Of a stretch of 64,000 nt of DNA, positions 32,239 through 44,645 are shown in pieces (position 1 is the stretch's first letter; the number at the start of each line of letters is the position of its first letter). This DNA is from Acanthochromis polyacanthus (Eukaryota; Chordata; Actinopteri; Pomacentridae). The DNA lies in NCBI RefSeq assembly GCF_021347895.1, contig NC_067123.1, positions 1-64,000 on the forward strand, read 5' to 3'. The notes beneath the pieces are model-generated. The model had not been told where the DNA came from. It did not search any database and saw only the letters and a list, made by a program, of their open reading frames with translations. A program made the translations under genes and the position numbers.

Positions 32239-32785
32239 CTATAAATTGGATCTTAGAAGTTCAGGCTCAGGATTTTTTCTCACTTTAAGCCCTGATTTAA
32301 TTTCTGATTCCTTTGTTCTTGATTTGATAAACTTTGCGTACAGGTTGTTCTTCTTTTTGCAAGCCTTTTTTAAGCCTGTGGTTAACCATGGGCAATCTTT
32401 GTATCTATTCTTCTTCTTATCATTTATAATAGGACAGTATTTATTAAATGACATAATGAATATTTCTAAAAAGTTCTCATATGCACTGTCAGCATTTTCT
32501 TCATTGTACACTGAACTCCAGTCCTGTTCCAACAGGGCGTTGAACAGCGCATTAGTTGTTTGTTCAGTCTGTAAATGCTTCTGGCTAGCTATCTTGAATT
32601 TTGTTTTTTCCTACATTTCCAATCTTTTATCGTGAACACAGGTAAGTGGTCTGATATGTCACAGATCAGCAATCCATTTGTGCATCCATATTGAGTGTCA
32701 TTGGTAAAAATATTATCGATTAAAGTAGCACTGCTGCTTGTTATTCTACTGGGTTTTGTAATAGACGGAAAAAAGCTCATACTAT
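32239..32785 (-). mobile_element. LINE, downstream part (endonuclease end to pre-RT), minus strand
   Basis: The minus strand encodes SFFPSITKPSRITSSSATLID and CDISDHLPVF (end of an APE-type endonuclease, 32780-32589), then YKDCPWLTTGLKKACKKKNNLYAKF (32532-32239), the linker before RT. It continues the LINE at 36849-37800 across the inserted LTR element. It is truncated at about 32239; the RT is absent. Confidence 0.8.
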
Positions 32786-33457
32786 TGTGGGAAATGGTGT
32801 GTTTTATAATTGCTCAGTGTGCATATTAAAGAGTTGTATTGGTTCTGAGGAATAGGAAGGTCAAGAGCATCATTACCATGGTGTGACTGTAATGAAACAA
32901 AGAAGATAAGTCCAGCTTTATTTTACTTATTACTCGTGATTGAAACCAAGGATGATCAAGACATAAAGTGATTGATAATCAAAGTACAGACAGTTTTTGA
33001 TAATAAAGGTACAGATAGTTTTTGACGTAAGCTGTAATCAGTAAAGAACATGAGCGAGTTGTATGTGCAGTTTCTAATCTTGCTTTGCAGAAGCGAAGTC
33101 ATTCCTACGTGAGCGTAATGACAAAACATCAGCTGTGACAGAGGACAGCGGAACAACGCAGCATCGGAAGGGGCGGCCGGCCTTGATAGATAGCTATACA
33201 CACTGTTAGAGTATAAGAAGACTGGGTCAGGAACAGTTAGCGGTCTGATTCCATCCCAACTGACTGAACACTTATTGACGGTTAGGGACAGAGGATTCAG
33301 GCCCAGAGCTCTGTATCGCACATTCAATTTTGCTGTAATAAATACTTTTGATTTTAAGAAGAAGTCTCCTGACTACTCCATCAAAAGAACTGGGCGGAAA
33401 CAGCCTTACACATATTTTGTTGGTTTGTTTAATTGTAGGATAGGCTGATTTCCAACA
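32786..33457 (+). repeat. 5' LTR, 672 bp
   Basis: Starts TGTGGGAAATGG, ends TTTCCAACA. It contains a possible TATA-like gagtataagaag (about 33208) and an AATAAA signal (about 33338). Confidence 0.8.
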
Positions 33458-33460
33458 ATT

Positions 33461-33478
33461 TGGTGCCGTGACCCGGAT
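33461..33478 (+). other. Primer-binding site, tRNA-His-like
   Basis: TGGTGCCGTGACCCGGAT, three bases after the LTR end. It matches the 3' end complement of vertebrate tRNA-His (as I recall it) with one mismatch. Confidence 0.75.
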
Positions 33479-34498
33479 GGAGAAGGAGAATTGACAATAG
33501 ACGTACATTTGAACAAACAACGGACATACAAAGGACTTTTTGACAACTTGGGCGCCCTATAAAAGGTAAGCAGACGCCTGTTGACATCAAAGTCTGCTAT
33601 TGGCTATTCCAAAACTGTTGTCAGAATTCCTCCTGTGTGTTCTAGGTATACAAAATTGAATGTGCTTCTGGAAGAAATGAAAATGATGAAGAAGTGCTAA
33701 GGTTAATGGAAATAAAAAGGATGAAAATGATGAAGAAGCGCTAAGGTTAATGGAAATGGAAAAAGTCACTGATCCACAGAGGATAGAATCTCTGGCTGGA
33801 TACTCTGTTCTGGGTTAGAAAACCCGGGGGGTTTAGGAGTCCCTCCAAAAGGTGGATAGAGCAGAGGGCCTATTCTGCAACCCGAAGTGTAATGTAATCC
33901 CTGTTAGGCAACAGTTTCTTAGGCTGGCAAATAGCCTGGACGGTTTGGTATAAGCCTGGATCGCTGACGAGTGGTTGAAAATACTGGGTTTAGAAGCTCT
34001 GAGGACGTGGTTCCCCTCTAAAAGCTTGAAAATAAAAATATAAAAAGACAAAAAACAGTGATGAAAGCCAGTGACTAAAAAAGTGAATGAAATGGACAAC
34101 CGGTTTTTATGTGTTGTTGTGTCTTGTGGAATCTCACTGAGACAACGTGAACGGTACTGCCTAGTGTAACTGCGTCTCAGAGAGTATGAATGAGAGTGTG
34201 AATGAGGAGCTCATGTATAACTGGAATGAAAAGTAACTGAATCAGCGGACAGCCTGAAACCTAACGGTGTAAACATAAAGCTGTTGTCAGTTGAAGTAGG
34301 TTACTGAGTCATTCATTAGGTTCTAGGTGGGATTTGACAGTAACTCTAAAACAATTCTCAGTCCTGGGATTAGAACCCCCAGCAGAAATCCGGAATACAA
34401 CAGTGTATTCTAGAAGCTTGATTTCTGAGGACTCTGAATTGGCTCAAGAAGCATTGATACTGGTCAAACACACCCTGTAGTACACATTCTGATCAAAC

Positions 34499-35444
34499 AT
34501 GGAGGAAGAAGAACAAAAAAAGGGCATTTAGTCCTTAGAAAAACAGTGGGAAGTAGCTGTAACTCAATTATTCAGCGGAGAAAAAACAAAAGACAGAAAA
34601 AAGAAAAGATTGTTTGATGACACAAAATTCAAAGAACTAAAAGAATCAGGACTAATTTTAGATGACAAAGACCCACTGCTGTGGAAACAATTATCAAACT
34701 TAGAGAATGACATAATCAAAGATGGACAGCGAAAGATGTAAAAGACTGGTTGATGATGAAAAGAGAACGTTGTTGAAGGCTGAAGAGATTAATTGAGACC
34801 TGAGGGATAAAGTGTGTTTTGGCTCATAAATGGAAAGATGGTAAAAATCGAGTGAGTATAACTGATGGTAAAAAGTACGTAGGGGAAGGGAGATGAGAAA
34901 GGTTTTCGTATGTGTGCACAAAATGTTGTTGTTGTTGAGATGGAAAGAAAAGAGAAAGGGGCAACTTGTTTGCCATGAACTTTATGTAATTAAAAGAACA
35001 ATAAAGATCTGTGTAAGATTTGAAACTAAAAAAAAAAAAAAGAGAGAAAAACAAGCATTGAACGACCGTATTACCCGGACCTTCGCTCAAAGAGCTGATT
35101 ATAGTGAAATAGGACAGACTAAACAACAAGACGGAAAATCAACAAAGGACTTTAAAGTAAGACTGGAGGCTGTGTTTGCGAGACACAGTGGACTGACAGA
35201 CGACAGACAAGGGAGCGAACTTTTCCAACAACACCTGAAGACTGTTTTTATAAATAATCTCCGGCCAGGGCTGAAAAACTGGTTGACTAAACATAATGTA
35301 GCCCTCCCCACTCAAACCCTCACACAGGCCATGAATTGGGTAAAACATGCTGAGACAGTAATCGTAAAAGGAACAGAAAAGAAGACAAGACAGCTAGCGT
35401 CTTCTATCAAAATGATAACAAACAAAACTGTGAGGTGCAAATGA
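34499..35444 (+). pseudogene. Broken gag of the LTR element
   Basis: Retroviral-type gag remnants. A first acidic/basic segment starts at about 34499 and is cut by in-frame stops. A capsid-like segment lies at about 35050-35400 (words RLEAVFARHSGLTDD and NLRPGLKNWL, then a helical ATLTQAM-like region). A poly-A stretch at 35028-35040 separates them. Nothing resembling nucleocapsid zinc knuckles or pol follows. Confidence 0.6.
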
Positions 35445-35728
35445 GACCTGTGGCATGTTGCTCAAAAAAAAAAAAAAATTAGATCCAGTAGTAATTGTAT
35501 ACAGGCAGTTATAGTAGCAGCAGCAGCAGCAGTACACGCATCTGCTGATGTGGGATTATTTCTGCCTTTTCAGCTTCTTTAAAAAAAACAAACCAAAAAA
35601 AAAAAACACAGAAGATACACAAAACATTTATCATTTCTTCAGGGCCTGTGAAGAAATGCTCTTCTGTGTTACAGAGATGAATTATCAGTAGAGGTTTAAC
35701 CTCCAAGATCAATTGTAAAATTTATTAC

Positions 35729-36038
35729 TGTTAGGAATGGTGGATGTGGAGAACCCAGACGCAGACATCACTGAGAGAACGCTAGGCATAATTAAAAGAA
35801 TTTATTGAACTAAATCAAAGAAACCTTTACAAACTGAAAGCGAGACTGAGTGGACAAAAAACTAAACTAGACAAAGGCAAAATGGCAGACTAAGAAGGGT
35901 GGACAGAAACTAACACAGGAGGAACAAACAGGCTTAGACAAAAGCAACAAACAACAGAATCTAAAAGGATAAATTCAGACAAGAAGACTAAAGGTGGAAG
36001 AAGGGACAAAGAGGCAGCAAAAGGGCAGAATCCTGACA
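35729..36038 (-). mobile_element. Solo LTR (310 bp) nested in the LTR element
   Basis: Ends are TGTTAGGA (35729) and TCCTGACA (36038), a perfect 5-bp target duplication ATTAC lies at 35724-35728 and 36039-36043, and a TG...CA structure is present. Orientation minus is suggested by the TGTCAGGATTCTG start read on that strand. Confidence 0.8.
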
Positions 36039-36654
36039 ATTACAATTCATTTAGTACAACATTGTCTCCATTCAGTCAAATTAAACCAGCTTCTAAATTG
36101 AATACTAGCTGCAATAACTTGATAATGTAACTCCTATTATGTGTTGGTAACTTTAGATTTAAAACCGAGATATCAGTTTGTCTTTCGACACAGTTGCACT
36201 TAATATAGACTATGGTTTTAGACACTAAAAATGATGTTATTGTGTTTATAAAAAACTTTCTTACAAAAAGCAGAGAAACATGGATTGAATTCACAGTATC
36301 TGCACTACATGTGCCTTTCTTCCATTTAAACTTGTTTCTTACCTGTAATCTGAATTCAGGATGTGTATGATCACAGAAATCACTTTATGATCCAGTATGC
36401 TTTGTAAGAATGATCATAGAGACCTGCAATGGACTCAGTTAAATAGGAATCAAAATTGTTCATATGTTTAGAGATTTGGCATTTTTCAGTGACAAGCATT
36501 TATGAAGTGAAATGACGACTCAACAGATCTCAGCTCTTTGAAAGTTTATCTTTAACCTCAGAATTATGACATAATTACAGTTTCCTCCAAATTTAAAACA
36601 AATTTAGCAAAAAGAGCTTCGTCGTATATTTTGTGTTGGCCTAAGGTTAGCTTA

Positions 36655-36670
36655 GGCCAAAAGGGGGAAT
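36655..36670 (+). other. Polypurine tract
   Basis: gccaaaagggggaat immediately before the 3' LTR start, the usual plus-strand primer position. Confidence 0.7.
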
Positions 36671-36844
36671 TGTGGGAAATGGTGTGTTTTATAATTGCTC
36701 AGTGTGCATATTAAAGAGTTGTATTGGTTCTGAGGAATAGGAAGGTCAAGAGCATCATTACCATGGTGTGACTGTAATGAAACAAAGAAGATAAGTCCAG
36801 CTTTATTTTACTTATTACTCATGTGATTGAAACACTACACTACA
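36671..36844 (+). repeat. 3' LTR, short (174 bp)
   Basis: Identical to the first 160 bases of the 5' LTR apart from a two-base indel, then diverges after gattgaaac and ends in TACA. About 500 bases of the LTR are missing. Confidence 0.75.
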
Positions 36845-36848
36845 CAAT

Positions 36849-37800
36849 ACATAATATTTAGGAAATCCTCAGTTTCTTGATGTTTTTCTGTATTAAGTAA
36901 ATTGATGTTGAAGTCACCACAAATATAAATAGTTTTCCCAGTTATTTGCGAGAATGTCTGGATCATCCGATCATTAAAAGTCTTTATGTTAGCTCCCGAT
37001 GTTCTGTACACTCAACTTAAAATATATTTTTTATTTTCTATGGATAATTCAACTGATATACATTCTAGTACATTATTAATTGCCATTGACATTTCATCTA
37101 AAATTTTGTAAAGCGGCAATACATTCTAAAATCCATTGAATGAGCAAGTCATACATATTTATCTAGTTCATTGAGATTCTTGATTACAAGGACTTTAGCC
37201 TCTTCAGGTGCACCATTAAGTTTAATGAAGATTTTACAATTTCTCACCCAAGTTCCTTGTATTTTCTTTTGCTTCTTTAGCAGCCTGGCTTTCTTCCGGG
37301 TTAGGTGCTCGTTGATAAACACGTCTGTTCCTCTCAGCATCCGTCCTTGTTTCAGCAATGCGTTTTTATACTTTCTATTTCCGAACCTCAGGATCACCAC
37401 AGGAACGTCCGTGCTTCTTCTCTTTGGTAGAGGGTGACATGCCTCCACGTTGTCTTCTTTTATGTCAATTCCTTTTTCCTGTAGAAATGACACCACTTGC
37501 TGCTCTATTGAGCTCACCCCCCCCTCGTCCAGATCTCCTCCGTTGCTTCTGTCCGCCACTGCTTGTGCGTATGACCTCGGTTTTATCTTTATGCCACACA
37601 ATTTGCTGTCCCGTCAGTAAATGGCATTGAATTCCTTCATGAAATGAACTGATTGGTAAAGTATTGATATGGATTTGTTTTCCCGATGCAAGCATCTTGC
37701 TTCTCCTTTTTTTCCTTCCCTGTGACACTATTGACATGTTAAGTGAGTTTTGATTTCTCAGTACACTGGAGGCTTTTATCTTGTCTCTGTTCAATTCTTT
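36849..37800 (-). mobile_element. LINE, upstream part (ORF1 and start of endonuclease ORF), minus strand
   Basis: ORF1 is open from 37601 to 37149, with VEACHPLP, VVILRFGNRKYKNALLKQGR, GTDVFINEHLTRKKARLLKK and CKIFIKLNGAPEEAKVLVI. This is the RNA-binding ORF1 type of fish L2/CR1-like LINEs. An upstream segment in another frame (37794 to about 37590, QIVWHKDKTEV) shows a frameshift. Below 37148 the endonuclease segment YICGDFNINLLNTE (about 36925-36880) leads to the LTR insertion point. Confidence 0.75.
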
Positions 37801-40800
37801 TCGTCTGTGTGATAGAAATTCAAGATGATAGAGGGATTTGATCGGCCGTTTTCAGCCAAGTAACAAAAAGACACCTTAATTTGCCTTTCTGAATGCAATG
37901 TGATTATTTGCTGAGACATTATTAAGCTATTGTAGTGTCTAAGAGTGGAATCAATAGACTTTTGGGCAAACTAAGATTACTTTGCCTGTGCGGGCGGTTT
38001 TATGTTTCACATTACATTTTTGAAAATGAAATCATGCACAAGTTGAAGGCGTTCACATCGTAGTAATGAGTTTTTCCACACTTTCTGAAAGCTCTGTCAC
38101 TATTCTGTGGTTTTCTTTTGGTATTTCAGTGTTTAGGGTGTTGTTTTGTCTCCTTTTTTGTCTATCTTGGCTTGTCAGGAAGCATTACTCTGACAGCTGT
38201 TTTGTTGTTTCTTCAAGATTGAAAGCAGAGTTTAAGACCAGTCCTCAGGGGGCAGGAAAACAAGTATAATTTTGAGCCATCAGGCATAACTGGAGTGAGA
38301 GAACCGAAGCCCATAAAAGTCCTTCAGTGGACAAAAGAATGCTACGGTATCTCCTGTTCTTCAGCACAGAGCCACTGGCTTTTATAATAATGTCCTTTAT
38401 TCCTTTATGACAATGTGGGTTTCACCATTTAGCGGTGGAGCACTGATTGTGATCTTGTGAGTGCAAATAACCAGCTATCAGCTTTTGTGATTCAGTGACA
38501 AACATTTAGCCGTTGTTTTCCCGCTCTTGTTTCTGTGCCACTAACCCTAAACAAATGAATGTTTGCATGGTTTTGGCCATGCGCATGGTGCCATGCACTG
38601 AAGGGGGCAACAATCCCTCAATTGTTTCCTTTTTTTACATATTTAGTGGGATGCAAGTTGAGTTGGGAGCAGCAGCTAAGTGTCCGGCCATCAGGTTTGG
38701 CTCTGCACAGATACTGGATTTGTTTTTTTATGCTCGGTTTTGTGACAACCCCTGATCATTCTCACACGTCAGCATGTTGCTTTGTGTGTTCTCACTCGGC
38801 ATTCTCAGAGTTTGCAGAGCAGGACAGTCAGTTTTTGTATAGTTGGACATTTGTTTTCATCAGCCTGCTATTACAGAGGGACTGTTCTTCGGCAAAATAG
38901 TATTTTGTAAATAGTAGCCTACTCTATTTTTTAAAGAGCATCATTAACATCTTTTATTCGTATTTGTCCCCACAAAATTTTTTTTTTTATTTATTTTTGC
39001 TGTTGTTGTTTCAGCTGCACTACCCACAGATTATAGGCTGCTGTTTCAGTCTGGCTCTCCTGGAGCTTTTTGGTGTGAAAATTCCTCAGAGTCATTCTCA
39101 GGTCGTTTCAGATGCATCCCACCCATGCAGTCACACTGACTCGTGGATTACCATTTTCTTTGTTCGGCTAATTGCATTATTGTGGCTTTTTAAAATCCAG
39201 TAGGTGGTGTGTGAGCCGGTGAATGAATGTACAATCACTTATGGATGAGATTTATTTCTTCACATGTAAATGAAATGCTTCGTTTTCACCGTCTGCTGTG
39301 AAGTTTCCACAGTCTGGATGGGACACTTTAAATCATTTCACGGTGAGAATTGATTAGGTGTGGATTTTATTAGCATTTGTAATAAATGTAATCTCAGTAT
39401 TATCCTGCAGTGGCCTCGGGTTATTTCCTGATATCGCAACGTCATGCCAGAAATTCATTAATTGGTGACTGATGTGCCATTTCTCAAAAGCTGAGTGACA
39501 AAGATAATGCTGCAAAATCCCTTCTTGCTGATATCATCTTTGAAATAGACCAGGCCCATGTAACCTAACACCTTGGTGGGAATGCACTCAGTCAAGCCTA
39601 TTGTTTCTGCTCACATACAGTTTCTTGTGTGAGATAAGTATGGCCTGGCTGCAGAGAGAACAACAAGGCCTTAAAGCGTGGATGAGACATCGACTGTCAA
39701 CGCCTCGGTTTGTCAGATTCTTAACCAGATTCGTGCTCAAGCAGCGCCAAAGTTGACGAGAATGAACATTGTAAACAGCAGTGTGTACGTGTGGTGGCTT
39801 TCCAGTAAGATGGTTTCTGATATCACATCATCCCAGACTAATATTCAGACTATTAGTCAGGATGTGATGAGCTGAGCTGGTGCCTGCTGTGATTCATGTA
39901 GCAGCTTCTGAATAGGCAGCATAAATGTTATGGCACAGAGGATGTGAGTCAGGACAGAGAGAATCCAGTTCACTGGGCCATTACTGCAGCTGAAAGGAAG
40001 AGGAGGAAGTTGGTTTGAAGATTTGTCACCATAAGATCTCTCTGTTTTAGAAAGGGGGTGGGTTCCTCTCAGGAATGTGAAAAGACCTGGGTGTTGGGAA
40101 GGTTTTTCCCCCTATAAATAAGACTAACTAGTCACAAGATTCAGTGTTTGAGGGACAGCTAGTTCTATAGTATGGACGCACAGAAGGCACAATGTTAATG
40201 TTCTGTTTGAATCACTTCATGTATTTAATTAAGGTGATAGTTTTAAAAGTTCAATTAAAAAACTTTAAAATCTGTATGTTTTTTTTAAAGTAAAATAACA
40301 GCAAATATCTGTAATTTTAGTTTGAAATAAAAGTGCATTTTTACATTCACACATTATATAATAATAAATTATTATTTGTATAAAATATCATTTTTGTGTG
40401 TTTCTCTTTACAATCAACATGTAAATTAATACTTTTTTCTAGGATTTTACTGGAAATTATTGGTAGTTTAACAAGAAAAGTAAAGTTATGTAAAACAGTT
40501 TTAGAATATGTAGAATGTTTTTATTTTACAATTTAAAAATTGTGTAAGATAATAAAATGTTACATTTTTAGGATTTGGATATCTTTAAATGTTGTTTTGT
40601 TTTGTAGTTTTTGTGTGTTTTGTTGATTTCAATCATTTAATTCAGTTGGTACTATTTTACAGCCAAATGTTATAAAAGGACAAATCACAATTTAAAAAAA
40701 AACAGACTTTTGATGTGGACATTTTGCACAGCCTGTTTTTCACAGTTAATATGTGAATTTTAAAAATAAATCTGGGATTTTTCCTAGTTATTATTTGTAA

Positions 40801-42834
40801 TTCTGTAAAATGATTAACTATTGCAGTTTTTAAAAAAGTTTTTTAAAAAATGTATTTTTTCAGTATATGGAATATTGGCTAATATGAAAACCACAAATAG
40901 TGCAAAAACTTCCAGTCTTCACCATAGTTATTATTGAAAACCAGCATTATGAGCTAAAGTGGTTGTTCAGGGGCTAAATCTGCATCATGCATGTGCTGAG
41001 CCACAGGTTTGTGCAGAGCAACAGGTCAATCAGAAAGCGACCCTCTTCTCTTTGTTGTCCCTCATCCTCCCAACATGCTCTGGTTGGTTCCTTATTTCAC
41101 TTCAAATCTTTGACTGCATCTAAAGTTCTGCTTAAAGCTCATTTGGGGCAGTTGTCCTACTCAGGCACTCATCAGCGGTGCTGGGAGGTGATACATCCAT
41201 CTGCGCCTGTGACGGCCGCTAATCCTTGACAACTATGCCCCTCTGGCACCGTATCCGTTGCACTGCTGCTTGTGTGATACAATAGGCTCCCATCCTTTGT
41301 CCTTGAAATTGTTTGAATTAGCACAACGGCGGGGGCTGGGGTTGCAAACATCAGAGTTACTCAAAAGGATTGACAAAATCACATGAGCATGATAGCTTGG
41401 AGGTGGTAGACGTGTTTGACAGATAATCAGTAGTAAAATCGATACAAGTGACAGATATAGAATCAGTGCAGCCCTTTGAATGAGTCTAACTTTGGACCTC
41501 TGCTAGTGTGCTGTGCAGCACAGTGGGCAATGTTTGATCAGTGGTTTATGTCAGAACTGATCCCCTGTAGAAGATGGACTTGTAGTGTGTTTTTAAGGGA
41601 TCACTTCTATTCAAATCTGGCCTAAGTTGCCTTATACCGTTATACCTTATTTTACCTTTATGAAACATGTTTGCGCTTTTATTCAAATCAAAATCAAATT
41701 AAATCAAGCTTTATTGTCATTTAGCTGTAAATACAGCAGAAGTGCACACAAGATGAGGCGAATGTTTCTTCAGGATCCAGTTTGAAACAATTAAACTTTA
41801 CAGTAGAGAAAAAAACTTCATTTAATTTTAGTTCATGTTCTTCTACTTCATTTATCTTTAACATGCTAATTTTTCCCAGACAGAGCTATACAATGCGGGT
41901 ACTACACTATAAACATTTATAAAATGAACATTTAGTGAAAGCTTGTGTTGGTGCACAATGTTGTATTATATTACACCACTAACACATCATTCTGGGACAT
42001 TAATGTTCATGCTTTTAATCTTGTTACTGCTTTAGAACTGCTAACTGCCTGATTTACTCTAAAGAAGCTTGTGTCTACATTTATTCACTTAATTTAAAGT
42101 CATTTTTTCTATTCCATTTATCCAGTGAATCCTTTTAATAAGTCCTTAAAATGTGTTGTACTGTTTACCATTGATTTCTTTCTTTTTTTTAAAATACATT
42201 TATAACCTATTGTATTTTGACTGATGCACAACAACACAACAAGCCCTCAAAACAAATTTTTCACTTCCAGCACTCATTGCAAAAACTCTCAAACCTGTTG
42301 TGCTTGTTTGATCCATGATCCACTGAACAAATGCTAAGTAGGTGTGTGTGGCTGCATGTATGAGTGTGTGAGCTTAGATAAGCCACATGCAATCACTCGT
42401 CCCACCACCAAACTTGCAACATGTCCTAGTTGGACCTCCCAGCAGCTGCCCAGCCCTGCCAGCAAGAGGTGACTAGAAGAAAAGTCTTTACGTGATCCTA
42501 GATCCAGCAGATCATGTGACCTCTAAAACGCTGCTATAATCCAATGTCCAAGTCTGTTGTGCAGGTCACTTTGTCTTGGTAAGTTAAATCTAGGAATTTC
42601 TGTGCCATGCCGGTCAAAGCATTAGCAGCAGTTCTTGACAGGGAGAAGAAGTGGTTGACATTTGGAGCAACATTTGCCAGACAGCTCCACGGTATGTTTC
42701 TATGGATTGAAAGTGGAGGTAAAGTAAACTTAGATTAGCCATTTATGTAAATGCTCACACCCACTTCCAAATTCAGCTCTCCCAAGTCAAATACCCATCC
42801 CCCTCATGTTCTCCTCCTCCTCCTGTCCTTACCC
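37801..42834. other. 5 kb without recognisable gene
   Basis: AT-rich sequence; open frames are short and without family likeness. A short AATCAAATTAAATCAAGC-TTTATTGTCATTT stretch (about 41688-41720) resembles the 3' tail of a common fish repeat. Otherwise nothing is supported. Confidence 0.45.
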
Positions 42835-42960
42835 CAGGGGTGTCCAAACTTTTTCACTAAGGGCCACATACATAAAAATATAGGAGGGGCTGGGCCACTT
42901 ACTAGAATTAAGTATATAGCCTTAACTTTAGTCTGTTAAAGTTAGAATAATCAACTAAAA
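42835..42960. mobile_element. hAT-like terminal sequence (single end)
   Basis: caggggtgtccaaacttttt followed by cactaagggccacat, the terminal words of a widespread vertebrate hAT-type repeat. The opposite end is not found before 43940, so it is truncated or rearranged. Confidence 0.4.
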
Positions 42961-43840
42961 GTGGTCAAATATGTTATATTGTTGAATATAATTAAAGACA
43001 AAACTGCCTTCATCACATCTTTCCATAAATGGATCTTTATTGATTTATTCAGAAAAAGCTTAGTAGCTCATTCTCAGAACAGCAGCCTCAGAGAATTAAA
43101 GAGCACAAATAAATAGAATGCACCTTTTCTCTCAGAACACTGTCTATGCCTCACCTTTCTGTCTGTCCTGTGTTTGTTTTATGTTTCACTTGGGTGTGCA
43201 CAGCCTCAATGGCATAATGTAGGAAACAGCTTGAAATAAACATGATAGGTAATTTGCCATGAGGGCAGGTGATGGTCACAGTCACAAAGAAGAAAAAAAT
43301 TGCATGAAGCTTAAGTAATGACGCCATGGTTGGTTGGTGTCATTTTTGAGCGGATTCGCAGACAAAAAAAAAAAAGAACAGCAGCCTCAGATTTATTCTT
43401 AGACAGAAGATTTACAGTAGAGAAAAATAATAAAGGGACAATGGGACAGGTAAATTTCAAGCTTGTTATTTAAGTTGCAGCACACCTATTAACGTTAGTT
43501 TGAAACGGTTAACATGAACAGACTGAACTGGACTTAATAACAGGAGTGCATATAATTTAGTAAGTTATTCTTGTGAGTATCAGCTGCGCTGGGTATGTAA
43601 ATCGGGCCATCCAGCTGCGGTGCTGATCCGACGCCGCTCGTGCCAAAAATCCGGACAAATGTCACTTGATCAAGGAGCAAATCTGCATCACATGAGATCA
43701 GCTGACTTTGGGTGTGCAGTGTGTGCGCTGTGCACAGCGGTGTGGGAACGACCTGCTTCGCCTGCTGCCTCAGTGACCCGGCCCCGGATAAGTGGAAGAA
43801 AATGGATGGATAGATGGAGAACAGAAATTAGCACCACAGG
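42961..43840. other. Unassigned stretch
   Basis: No gene. At 43770-43825 the words gtgacccggccccggataag and gaaaatggatggatag match the tail of a common fish LINE/SINE with an ATGG-type microsatellite. Confidence 0.4.
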
Positions 43841-43920
43841 AGTTCTCGTGGCCAAGTGGTTAAGGTGATGGACTAGAAATTCACTGGGGTCTTCCCATGC
43901 AGGTTTGAAAACACTGAACT
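43841..43920 (+). pseudogene. tRNA-Ser(AGA) pseudogene
   Basis: The 5' half is nearly canonical for tRNA-Ser: ctcgtggccaagtggttaag, then atggactagaaat with anticodon AGA, then a variable-arm region ggggtcttccc. The T arm GCAGGTTTGAAAACACTG cannot form its stem (expected GCAGG pairing CCTGC) and the acceptor pairs only in part (AGTTC with GAACT). It is therefore likely non-functional or a retrocopy. Confidence 0.7.
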
Positions 43921-43944
43921 GTTTTTCTGCTGTGGCAGTAAGAC

Positions 43945-44523
43945 ATACACACGTGGACAAAATTGTTGGTACCCCCTCAGTTAAAGAAGGAAAAACCCAC
44001 AATTCTCACTGAAATCACTTGAAACTCACAAAAGTAACAATAAATAAAAATTTATTGAAAATTAAATAATCAAAATCAGCCATCACTTTTGAATTGTTGA
44101 TTAACATAATTATTTAAAAAACAAACTAATGAAATAGGGCTGGACAAAAATGATGGTACCCATAACTTAATATTTTGTTGCACAACCTTTTGAGGCAATC
44201 ACTGCAATTAAACGATTTCTGTATTTGTCAATGAGCGTTCTGCAGCTGTCAACAGGTATTTTGGCCCACTCCTCATGAGCAAACAGCTCCAGTTGTCTCA
44301 GGTTTGATGGGTGTCTTCTCCAAATGGCATGTTTCAGCTCCTTCCCACATATGTTCAATGGGATTCAGATCTGGGCTCATAGAAGGCCACTTTTAGAATA
44401 GTCCAACGCTTTTCTCTTCAGCCATTCTTGGGTGTTTTTGGCTGTGTGTTTTGGATCGTTGTCCCTGTTGGAAGACCCATGACCTGCGACTGAGACCAAG
44501 CTTTCTGACACTAGGCAGCACAT
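43945..44523 (-). mobile_element. Tc1-type transposon, 3' portion, cut by gap
   Basis: The terminal repeat begins TACACACGTGGACAAAATTG at about 43945. The minus strand encodes the C-terminal transposase: RRSWVFQQ (about 44500-44480), then KWPSMSPDLNPIEHMW (about 44390-44340, the DPNPI/SPDLNPIE motif with the last catalytic acid) and LFAHEEWAKIPVDSC down to 44167. A stop/frameshift near 44393 breaks it. The N-terminal two thirds would lie beyond the gap. Confidence 0.85.
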
Positions 44524-44623
44524 NNNNNNNNNNNNNNNNNNNNNNNNNNNNNNNNNNNNNNNNNNNNNNNNNNNNNNNNNNNNNNNNNNNNNNNNNNNNN
44601 NNNNNNNNNNNNNNNNNNNNNNN
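44524..44623. other. Assembly gap (100 N)
   Basis: Exactly 100 N. The NLR gene reaches it from the right and a Tc1 remnant from the left. Confidence 0.99.
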
Positions 44624-44645
44624 TAGAGTGTCTGTCTGTCTGTAC

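Larger units (their letters stand above)
32786..36844 (+). mobile_element. Non-autonomous LTR retroelement inserted in a LINE
   Basis: Layout in order: 5' LTR (32786-33457), primer-binding site (33461-33478), broken gag (34499-35444), nested solo LTR (35729-36038), polypurine tract (about 36655-36670) and a short 3' LTR (36671-36844). Host flanks are CTAT (32782-32785) and CAAT (36845-36848), an imperfect 4-bp target duplication. No protease, RT, RNase H or integrase is recognisable, so it must have moved with help from a relative. The shared 160 bases of the two LTRs differ by one small indel, which suggests a young insertion. Confidence 0.8.
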
